21,067 bases of DNA from CAIZGX01 sp044371535 (GTDB taxonomy: Bacteria > Bacteroidota > Bacteroidia > Flavobacteriales_D > Sanyastnellaceae): positions 1 to 21,067 of the forward strand of contig JBILTL010000023.1 in assembly GCA_044371535.1 (NCBI GenBank), written 5' to 3'. Each line of letters begins with the position of its first letter. The stretch's first letter is position 1. The position numbers were made by a program, and so were the translations under genes. The notes under the pieces are model-generated. The model worked only from the letters and a program-made list of their open reading frames with translations, was not told where the DNA came from and did no database searches. Positions 7,734 through 13,685 of this stretch are shown here, piece after piece.

Positions 7734-8912
7734 ATGCGTACAGACCAATACCAAGGACACGATTATTATTTAATGGATGAGCTGCTTACCGACGAGCACA
7801 AATTGATTCGCGATGCAGCACGTGAGTGGGTAAAAAAAGAAGTTTCTCCAATTATTGAAGAAGCTGCTGAAACTTGTAAATTTCCTCAACACCTTTTGCC
7901 CGGCCTTGCTAGCATTGGTGCATTCGGACCTTATATTCCTGAAGAATACGGCGGAGCCGGATTAGACCAGATTGCTTACGGATTAATCATGCAAGAGTTG
8001 GAGCGTTGCGATAGCGGACTTCGTTCTACTGCATCGGTTCAATCTTCTTTGGTAATGTATCCGATTTGGAAATACGGTTCTGAAGAACAACGTATGAAGT
8101 ACTTACCGAAATTGGCTTCAGGCGAATGGATCGGTTGCTTCGGATTAACTGAACCAGATCACGGTTCAAACCCAGGTGGAATGACCACCAACTTCAAAGA
8201 CATGGGCGACCACTATTTGTTGAACGGTGCGAAAATGTGGATCTCTAACGCTCCATTCGCGCAAGTAGCGGTAGTTTGGGCTAAAAACGAAGAAGGACGT
8301 ATTCACGGAATTATTGTAGAAAGAGGAATGGAAGGATTTTCAACTCCTACTATGCACGGTAAGTGGAGTCTTCGCGCAAGTGATACTGGTGAGTTGATTT
8401 TCGATAACGTAAAAGTTCCGAAAGAAAACTTGTTACCTGGTCGTTCTGGATTGGGCGGACCACTTTCTTGTTTAGATAGCGCGCGTTATGGAATTGCATG
8501 GGGTGCCATTGGTGCAGCATTAGATTGCTACGATGTTGCGCTTCGTTATTCGCAAGAGCGTATGCAATTCAACAAGCCAATCGGAGCTTTCCAATTGCAA
8601 CAAAAGAAATTAGCTGAAATGATTACTGAAATCACCAAAGCACAATTGTTGACGCTTCGTTTGGGTCAACTTCGCAACGAAGGCCGTGCAACAAGCGCAA
8701 TGATCTCTATGGCGAAGCGCAACAACGTGGACATGGCGAAAACAGTTGCTAGCAACGCACGTCAAATGTTAGGCGGAATGGGAATCACCGGCGAATACCC
8801 AATCATGCGTCACATGATGAATCTCGAGTCTGTGATTACCTACGAAGGAACGCACGACATTCACTTGTTAATTACAGGAATGGATGTAACAGGATTCGAT
8901 GCATTCAAATAA
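7734..8912 (+). CDS. Glutaryl-CoA dehydrogenase (acyl-CoA dehydrogenase family)
   Basis: An FAD enzyme that oxidises and decarboxylates glutaryl-CoA to crotonyl-CoA in lysine and tryptophan breakdown. The 392-residue protein has the acyl-CoA dehydrogenase fold throughout. It resembles human GCDH in blocks that separate this subfamily: ELERCDSGLRSTASVQSSL (88-106) with Arg97 matching the substrate-carboxylate-binding arginine; CFGLTEPDHGSNP (135-147); RYGIAWGAIGA (251-261); and the catalytic base Glu371 in TYEGTHDIH. The general acyl-CoA dehydrogenases lack this combination. A strong promoter precedes it, and no electron-transfer flavoprotein genes are nearby. It may form a route with the 3-hydroxyacyl-CoA dehydrogenase at 15523. 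Substrate assignment rests on subfamily similarity; a related short-chain acyl-CoA substrate is possible. Confidence 0.88.
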   Translation: MRTDQYQGHDYYLMDELLTDEHKLIRDAAREWVKKEVSPIIEEAAETCKFPQHLLPGLASIGAFGPYIPEEYGGAGLDQIAYGLIMQELERCDSGLRSTASVQSSLVMYPIWKYGSEEQRMKYLPKLASGEWIGCFGLTEPDHGSNPGGMTTNFKDMGDHYLLNGAKMWISNAPFAQVAVVWAKNEEGRIHGIIVERGMEGFSTPTMHGKWSLRASDTGELIFDNVKVPKENLLPGRSGLGGPLSCLDSARYGIAWGAIGAALDCYDVALRYSQERMQFNKPIGAFQLQQKKLAEMITEITKAQLLTLRLGQLRNEGRATSAMISMAKRNNVDMAKTVASNARQMLGGMGITGEYPIMRHMMNLESVITYEGTHDIHLLITGMDVTGFDAFK

Positions 8913-8971
8913 TTCATAGGGCCAGGGTAACTTTTGTTAAGGTTACTCGTCTCAATGAAAACATTCTTAAA

Positions 8972-9967
8972 ATGAAAAGTAAAATATTCGCATTCTTTTT
9001 AACCCTAGCTTCGGCTGGGGTTTTTGCTCAACAGCCTGTTGGGTCTCATTATTTATTTACAACGTATACAAGTGCATTCACTCCCCTTGAAGAAGGTGTT
9101 TCTTTAGATGGAGGAATGATATGGGACGATCCCACATGGACTGTTCCGCTTGGATTCACGTTCTATACGGCTAACGATACGATTACTACGCTTTATGTTG
9201 GTGAACTAGGACCGACAGTCTATGGACTGCAAGATGATTCGCTTACTGACTTGTTCTTGCCGTCTTTAGACGACATTGCAAACGCTGACAATGACACCTT
9301 GGTAAGTCCGGTGAGCTATGTGGTTGAAGGACCTCCTGGATTTCAAATCTGCAAAATTGAATGGTTGAATGTCGGATTCTACGAAGATTGGGCAGCCAAT
9401 GGAACCTATACCAATATTACTTCCTTTCAATTGTGGCTTTATGAAAATTCAAATATTTTCGAATACCATTTTGGGCCGAGCAATATTCCAAATCCAGAAA
9501 TTGTTCATGCCTTCGGCGCACCTGCTATGGCATTCATTGAGAATCTCAATCAGAACAGTGGCTTTGATTGGGATGGATTCTATGGTATAAGCGGAAATCC
9601 TGCTGACCCTACAATTGTGAGCCTAACTCCAAACGAAATATTAATGTCGGAAGGACTTCCTTCCAATGCCCTTTTGAATGGCGAACCTGCTGAAGGCACC
9701 GTTTATCGCTTTGCGCCAACTTTTGTGAATGTTGAAGAAAATAGACTTACTACTTTCGACGTGTTTCCGAATCCAACGAACGGTTTGCTGAATGTTTTCA
9801 ACCCAACACAAGGATTGGTTGTTGCGCAAATACTTTCTGCAGAAGGAAAGATTGTACAAATTGAAACCTTGAATTCAGGAAGGAATTCCATTCAAACCGA
9901 AAACCTATCAACCGGTTACTACATTCTTCGCGCCAACGGAACGAGCACTTCATTCCTTAAAAATTAA
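8972..9967 (+). CDS. Secreted T9SS-dependent protein of unknown function
   Basis: A 331-residue predicted exported protein. It starts with a clear signal peptide (MKSKIFAFFLTLASAGVFAQ, cleavage after about residue 20). Its body is rich in aromatic residues, Asp, Thr and beta-strand patterns, with no recognised catalytic motif. It ends in a roughly 70-residue type A T9SS sorting domain: FDVFPNPTNGLLNV, ILSAEGKIV and STGYYILRANGT, with FLKN at the terminus. The start is fixed by the signal peptide. It lies 59 bases after the glutaryl-CoA dehydrogenase gene and two bases before the EamA transporter gene. No promoter with the TAnnTTTG consensus is evident in the 59-base gap, so it may be read through from the promoter at 7689. 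Role unknown. Confidence 0.8.
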   Translation: MKSKIFAFFLTLASAGVFAQQPVGSHYLFTTYTSAFTPLEEGVSLDGGMIWDDPTWTVPLGFTFYTANDTITTLYVGELGPTVYGLQDDSLTDLFLPSLDDIANADNDTLVSPVSYVVEGPPGFQICKIEWLNVGFYEDWAANGTYTNITSFQLWLYENSNIFEYHFGPSNIPNPEIVHAFGAPAMAFIENLNQNSGFDWDGFYGISGNPADPTIVSLTPNEILMSEGLPSNALLNGEPAEGTVYRFAPTFVNVEENRLTTFDVFPNPTNGLLNVFNPTQGLVVAQILSAEGKIVQIETLNSGRNSIQTENLSTGYYILRANGTSTSFLKN

Positions 9968-9969
9968 GA

Positions 9970-10887
9970 ATGAAAGGCAATTGGCGAAGCCTTCCAGTTA
10001 TTGTCATTTTAGCAATAATCTGGGGCAGCTCCTTCATTCTCATGAAGCGAGGCATGTTTGCCTTCGACGCCAATGGCCTTCAGGTTCCTGTTTTTTCTCC
10101 GAATCAAGTTGCTGCTTTAAGATTAGGCATTGCCTCCTTGGTCATGCTTCCCTTCGCCTTCATTTTCAAAAGTTGGCTGAAGCGTGAACTCATCTGGTGG
10201 TATGTGGTGGTTGGAATGTTGGGAAGCGGCATTCCTGCTTTCCTTTTCACGAATTCGCAAATGTTCTTACACTCGAGCATGTCGGGCATCTTGAACGCAC
10301 TAACCCCGCTCTTCACCCTAATTGTGGGATACCTTGTTTTCAAGAAATCGGTTCGAAAAATGCAAATCGTCGGCGTTACCCTTGGACTCATTGGTGCCGT
10401 TTGCCTCATTAGTTTGCGCGGATTGGGCGACTCGAAGAACATGGCTTACAGCATGCTTATTGTTCTTGCCACCATAAGTTACGGTTTCAGTGTGAACACG
10501 ATTCACAGCAAATTGCACGGCGTTCCATCGTTTGCCATATCGGCCTTTTCGTTATTGGTCATTGGCATTCCCTGTTGGATCCTCATTGCAACAGACGGTA
10601 CATTGGAAATTCTACAAACCAACACGCACGGATGGCGAAGCTTTGGCTTCGTTGCCACCCTCGCCATTTTAGGAACCGCACTTGGAAATATCCTATTCTT
10701 TCGCTTCACGCAGAAGGTTGGAGCATTGGCCGCCTCTTCCATTACCTACCTCATTCCAATTGTAGCAATCTTTTGGGGAGTTTACGACGGCGAGCCGTTC
10801 ACCTGGCTTCACGGCGCCTTTGCTGGAATTATTCTTACCGGGATTTATCTGGTGAATAAACAACCGGCTTCGAGATTCACGAAATGA
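9970..10887 (+). CDS. EamA/DMT superfamily transporter
   Basis: An inner-membrane protein of 305 residues with about ten hydrophobic segments in two EamA repeats. The first starts VIVILAIIWGSSFILMKRG and includes MSGILNALTPLFTLIVGYL (about 91-109). The second includes LVIGIPCWIL (about 195-204) and LAASSITYLIPIVAIFWG (about 243-260). This matches the drug/metabolite transporter superfamily (RhaT, YdcZ and relatives), whose bacterial members export amino acids, metabolites or toxic compounds; the substrate here cannot be told. It starts two bases after the preceding stop, so it is likely co-transcribed with the T9SS cargo. Oddity: its last codons and TGA stop (10872-10887) form a degenerate first unit of the repeat array that follows, so the array reaches into the coding sequence. 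Confidence 0.85.
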   Translation: MKGNWRSLPVIVILAIIWGSSFILMKRGMFAFDANGLQVPVFSPNQVAALRLGIASLVMLPFAFIFKSWLKRELIWWYVVVGMLGSGIPAFLFTNSQMFLHSSMSGILNALTPLFTLIVGYLVFKKSVRKMQIVGVTLGLIGAVCLISLRGLGDSKNMAYSMLIVLATISYGFSVNTIHSKLHGVPSFAISAFSLLVIGIPCWILIATDGTLEILQTNTHGWRSFGFVATLAILGTALGNILFFRFTQKVGALAASSITYLIPIVAIFWGVYDGEPFTWLHGAFAGIILTGIYLVNKQPASRFTK

Positions 10888-11075
10888 AAGATTCTTCAAA
10901 AGATGTTTCACAAGATGCGATGCAAGATTCACGGAGTGAAAGATGTTTTACAAGATGCGATGCAAGATTCACGGAGTGAAAGATGTTTTACAAGATTCTT
11001 CGAAAGATCGCTACGCGAAGCGTCCTTGTGCGACATCTTGCGAAGCATCTTTCGAAGAATCTTGCATCGCATCTT
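10872..11075. repeat. Array of about 16 AAGAT-headed mini-palindrome units with central inversion
   Basis: About 204 bases consist of back-to-back short units. Each unit is the constant AAGAT followed by two self-complementary arms around a base triplet. Plus-strand units, in order from 10888, include AAGAT-TC-TTC-AA, AAGAT-GT-TTC-AC, AAGAT-GC-GAT-GC, AAGAT-TCAC-GGA-GTGA, AAGAT-GT-TTT-AC, AAGAT-TC-TTC-GA and AAGAT-CGC-TAC-GCG (to 11017). From 11016 to 11075 the same grammar runs on the minus strand (GC-GAT-GC, TC-TTC-GA, GC-TTC-GC, GT-CGC-AC, and a degenerate AAGGA-CG-CTT-CG). Units are 12 bases long, 16 for the TCAC/GTGA type and 14 for the CGC/GCG one. A block of three units (40 bases) is tandemly duplicated at 10900-10939 and 10940-10979. 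A degenerate unit at 10872-10887 contains the upstream stop codon. Not a CRISPR: there are no unique spacers. Function unknown. Confidence 0.9.
10991..11064. repeat. Long inverted repeat and competing hairpins within the array
   Basis: Bases 10991-11008 and 11047-11064 are perfect 18-base reverse complements with a 38-base loop. A 20-base segment at 10911-10930, repeated exactly at 10951-10970, is also perfectly complementary to 11057-11076. The right arm can therefore pair with any of three left partners, giving mutually exclusive structures in RNA or cruciform DNA. No T-tract follows directly, so it is not a classical intrinsic terminator. It lies in the only gap between the EamA gene and rplU. 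Confidence 0.85.
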
Positions 11076-11085
11076 GAAAAAGATA

Positions 11086-11115
11086 TTGTTTTCACACAAA
11101 GAATGTGTATATTTG
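11086..11115 (+). promoter_or_regulatory. Promoter of rplU-rpmA
   Basis: TTG (11086-11088), a 19-base spacer and a perfect -7 box TATATTTG (11108-11115), placed 39 bases before the rplU ATG. The spacer contains the inverted repeat ACACA-AAGAA-TGTGT (11094-11108), whose right arm touches the -7 box. It could be an operator, though this is not established. The promoter starts 10 bases after the repeat array. Confidence 0.75.
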
Positions 11116-11154
11116 CACCCCTTAATCGGGAAAAACTAATTAAAAATTAACGTT

Positions 11155-11463
11155 ATGTACGCAATTGTTGAAATAGCAGGGCATCAGTACAAAGTACAAA
11201 AAGATCAGCAGATCTTCGTTAATCGTCTTCAAAACGAAGAAGGAACACAGGTTGAATTCGACCGCGTTCTTTTGACTGATGATAACGGTTCGATCACTGT
11301 TGGCGCCCCAGCTGTAGAAGGTGTTAAGGTCACCGCACGCGTAGTGAATCACCTTAAAGGAGATAAAGTAATTATCTTTAAAAAGAAACGCCGTAAAGGC
11401 TATCAAAAGAAGAACGGTTTCCGTGCTTATTTGACAGAAATTGTAATTGAAAAAATTGGTTAA
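11155..11463 (+). CDS. rplU: 50S ribosomal protein L21
   Basis: Component of the large ribosomal subunit that binds 23S rRNA near the protein L20 region. The 102-residue product matches the family end to end: MYAIVEIAGHQYKV at the start, a central VLLTDDNGSITVGAPAVEG block, and the basic signature IFKKKRRKGYQKKNGFR near residues 74-90. It is followed 19 bases later by rpmA, the near-universal bacterial pairing. A strong promoter is present upstream. The leader of roughly 35 bases ends in an AT-rich stretch with no Shine-Dalgarno match, as is common in the phylum. Confidence 0.97.
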   Translation: MYAIVEIAGHQYKVQKDQQIFVNRLQNEEGTQVEFDRVLLTDDNGSITVGAPAVEGVKVTARVVNHLKGDKVIIFKKKRRKGYQKKNGFRAYLTEIVIEKIG

Positions 11464-11482
11464 TCCCTAATCCTAAAAGACA

Positions 11483-11743
11483 ATGGCTCACAAGAAAGGT
11501 GTCGGTTCGTCGAAAAACGGCCGTGAATCAGAAAGCAAACGCTTAGGTGTAAAACTATTTGGCGGACAAACATGTGTTGCTGGAAACATTATCATTCGTC
11601 AGCGTGGTACTCGTCACAATGCGGGTTTAAACGTTGGGGTTGGTAAAGACCACACATTATATGCTTTGACAGACGGAGTTGTAGAATTCCGCAAGAAAAA
11701 AGACAATAAGTCGTTCGTATCGGTTGTTCCTGCACAGGCGTAA
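11483..11743 (+). CDS. rpmA: 50S ribosomal protein L27
   Basis: Large-subunit protein whose N-terminal tail reaches towards the peptidyl transferase centre. The 86-residue product starts directly with MAHKKGVGSSKNGRES, with no cleavable N-terminal extension of the Firmicutes kind. It includes the signature SKRLGVKLFGGQ and the IIRQRGTRHNAGLNVGVGKDHTL block (split description; residues about 36-58). It is cotranscribed with rplU from the promoter at 11086. A terminator with a competing upstream hairpin segment begins right after its stop codon, before serS. Confidence 0.97.
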   Translation: MAHKKGVGSSKNGRESESKRLGVKLFGGQTCVAGNIIIRQRGTRHNAGLNVGVGKDHTLYALTDGVVEFRKKKDNKSFVSVVPAQA

Positions 11744-11780
11744 TCGAGAGTTCGTCTCAACAATTTTCAAAAACTCTCGA
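11744..11780 (+). promoter_or_regulatory. Possible antiterminator hairpin overlapping the rpmA terminator
   Basis: TCGAGAGTT (11744-11752), the nine bases directly after the rpmA stop codon, is a perfect reverse complement of AACTCTCGA (11772-11780). That segment is also the left arm of the terminator stem. The two pairings exclude each other, which is the layout of an attenuator. The pairing is seen; a regulatory role is inference. Confidence 0.45.
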
Positions 11781-11801
11781 TCTTTTGGTCGGGAGTTTTT
11801 T
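11769..11801 (+). terminator. Intrinsic terminator after rpmA
   Basis: The stem AAAAACTCTCGA (11769-11780) pairs with TCGGGAGTTTTTT (11789-11801) around the loop TCTTTTGG. One G-T pair is included, and a T-rich run extends into TATTTTAT. This is the classical form and would end rplU-rpmA transcripts before serS. Confidence 0.8.
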
Positions 11802-11831
11802 ATTTTATCTAACATCAAGTAACTTCGTCGC

Positions 11832-13100
11832 ATGCTTCAAGTACCCTATTTAAGAGAGAACACAGAGAAAGCGCTAACCGGATTGGCCAAGCGCAACAAA
11901 GATTTTTCAGCTACCGTGCAGTCTATTATTTCAGTAGACGAATCGAGAAGAAAATTGCAGAACGAACTCGACAATCTTTTAGCAGAGTCGAATAAGATTT
12001 CGAAAACCATTGGCGATCTTTTCAAAGAAGGAAAAAGAGAAGAAGCAGATGGAATGAAGGTGCGCACCACCGAGATTAAAGAGGAGTGCAAAGGCATTGA
12101 AACCAACCTCTCTCAATTGGAAGAAGAATTAAAGCAATTGCTTTATCAGGTTCCCAACGTACCGCACGAAAGTGTTGTATTCGGAAAGGGCGCTGAAGAA
12201 AACGAAGTGGTCTACTCTTCTGGAGAAATTCACGCCTTGGGAGAAAGTAAACTTCCTCACTGGGAATTGTGCGAGAAGCACAAGCTTATTGACTTTGAAT
12301 TGGGTGTTAAAATCACCGGAGCAGGCTTCCCTGTATACATTGGAAAAGGTGCACGTCTTCAAAGAGCATTGATTAATTTCTTTTTAGAAGAAGCACAGAA
12401 AGCCGGATACACAGAGCATCAGGTTCCTCACATGGTGAATGAAGCGAGTGGTTACGGAACGGGACAGCTACCTGATAAAGAAGGACAGATGTATCACGTG
12501 GGTGTGGATGATTTGTATTTGATTCCAACGGCGGAAGTTCCACTTACAAATTTGTACAGAGATGTATTGTTGAAGGAAGAACAACTTCCGATTAAACTTA
12601 CAGGATATACTCCTTGCTTCCGCAGAGAAGCTGGCAGCTACGGAAAAGATGTTCGCGGATTGAACCGCTTACATCAATTCGACAAAGTAGAGATTGTTCA
12701 ATTGTCTAAACAGGAAGACAGCTATGCTTTGTTGGAAGACATGGTGAACCACGTAAAAGGATTGTTGAATAAATTAGAATTGCCTTTCCGCATACTTCGT
12801 CTGTGTGGCGGAGACATGGGATTCACCTCTTCATTGACTTTTGATTTCGAAGTGTACTCAGCGGCGCAAGAACGCTGGTTAGAAGTAAGCTCTACTTCGA
12901 ACTTCGAAACCTTCCAAGCCAACCGCTTGAAATGTCGTTACAAAGGAGCCGATGGAAAAACGCAATTGGTGCATACACTAAACGGAAGCGCTCTAGCGTT
13001 ACCTCGTATAGTGGCTGCTTTGCTTGAAAACCATCAGGATGAAAACGGAGTAAGAATTCCACACGCGTTGGTTCCTTACTGCGGATTTGAACGAATTTAA
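11832..13100 (+). CDS. serS: Seryl-tRNA synthetase
   Basis: Charges tRNA-Ser (and tRNA-Sec where present) with serine. The 422-residue class II synthetase has the N-terminal long coiled-coil arm that grips the tRNA variable arm (about residues 28-108, Glu/Lys-rich). It then shows TAEVP (233-237) for serine binding, motif 2 FRREAGSYGKDVRGLNRLHQ (263-282) and motif 3 LNGSALALPRIVAALLENHQ (383-402), ending in a typical VPYCGF. Length is normal. No strong promoter is visible in the short gap after the rpmA terminator; a weak TAACTTCG (11820-11827) would give an almost leaderless message. It may depend partly on read-through past the terminator. A lipoprotein gene follows 3 bases after its stop. 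Confidence 0.96.
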   Translation: MLQVPYLRENTEKALTGLAKRNKDFSATVQSIISVDESRRKLQNELDNLLAESNKISKTIGDLFKEGKREEADGMKVRTTEIKEECKGIETNLSQLEEELKQLLYQVPNVPHESVVFGKGAEENEVVYSSGEIHALGESKLPHWELCEKHKLIDFELGVKITGAGFPVYIGKGARLQRALINFFLEEAQKAGYTEHQVPHMVNEASGYGTGQLPDKEGQMYHVGVDDLYLIPTAEVPLTNLYRDVLLKEEQLPIKLTGYTPCFRREAGSYGKDVRGLNRLHQFDKVEIVQLSKQEDSYALLEDMVNHVKGLLNKLELPFRILRLCGGDMGFTSSLTFDFEVYSAAQERWLEVSSTSNFETFQANRLKCRYKGADGKTQLVHTLNGSALALPRIVAALLENHQDENGVRIPHALVPYCGFERI

Positions 13101-13103
13101 TAA

Positions 13104-13682
13104 ATGACTATGCGCATACTTTATTTCTTCCTGGCCTCTGCCCTTGTGTTTTCCATGCATTCGTGCACACCACCCGACAGAACAGAATATGTGAAGCAGA
13201 TCGATTCTATTTCGAATGCACTGGAAAACGTTGCTGGTCCATATGAAAAGCTAAACCTCGATGAGCTTCAAGCGAAAGTAGACACGGTGAACAAGCACCT
13301 AGACTTTATTCAAGCCAACTACAAAGGCGAAATGAAGAAAAGCATAGCCTTCGAACTCGTTGAATACCGTAGTATTCGCAAGCTAATTCCCGAATTTGGA
13401 AAGCGCAGAGAGAATATTGCCAACAGCCTAACTGTTTCCAGAGAACAACTTTCTTCATTGAAAAAAGCAATGAGTGAAAACGCAACGCATGACGCTGTAG
13501 GAAACGAAATCAACGATGAGTACTTGAAGAAACAGCTTCAACAAGAAAAAACCATTAATGCTTCGCTCGTAAAAGAAATTCAATTTATCGTTCTGAGATC
13601 CGATTCGATTAACAATCGTTTTTCACGTCACTATAACCAAGCGAAATTCTGGTGCGACAGTATTGCAGCCGCTTCAAAATAA
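13104..13682 (+). CDS. Predicted lipoprotein with coiled-coil, unknown function
   Basis: A 192-residue product with a hydrophobic N-terminus followed by a cysteine (LASALVFSMHSC, Cys21). This fits a loose Bacteroidota lipobox, so it is probably acylated and membrane-anchored. The rest is charged and strongly helical, with heptad-like stretches (about 30-90, and 105-175 with EYLKKQLQQEKTINASLVKEI-like periodicity). No catalytic motif is recognised. ATG 13104 sits 3 bases after the serS stop; an in-frame ATG at 13110 would give a more standard signal peptide and is an equal candidate. The next gene, a TPR protein, begins 3 bases after its stop, so the two probably work together at the envelope. 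I do not recognise a named family. Confidence 0.7.
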   Translation: MTMRILYFFLASALVFSMHSCTPPDRTEYVKQIDSISNALENVAGPYEKLNLDELQAKVDTVNKHLDFIQANYKGEMKKSIAFELVEYRSIRKLIPEFGKRRENIANSLTVSREQLSSLKKAMSENATHDAVGNEINDEYLKKQLQQEKTINASLVKEIQFIVLRSDSINNRFSRHYNQAKFWCDSIAAASK

Positions 13683-13685
13683 ACA

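Noticed and set aside
8927..8946. Inverted repeat GTAAC...GTTAC after the glutaryl-CoA dehydrogenase gene
   Set aside because: Only five pairs with no T-run, so it is too weak to call a terminator or operator.
8929..8971. Promoter for the T9SS gene at 8972
   Set aside because: TAACTTTTG has one base too many for TAnnTTTG and no TTG is found at the proper distance.
10872..11075. A CRISPR array
   Set aside because: Repeats are 12-16 bases, adjoin each other with no unique spacers, flip strand, and no cas gene is present.
10903..11139. A 78-codon open frame across the repeat array
   Set aside because: It reads through repeat units of 12, 14 and 16 bases, gives repetitive low-complexity residues, has no homology signature, and runs into the rplU promoter.
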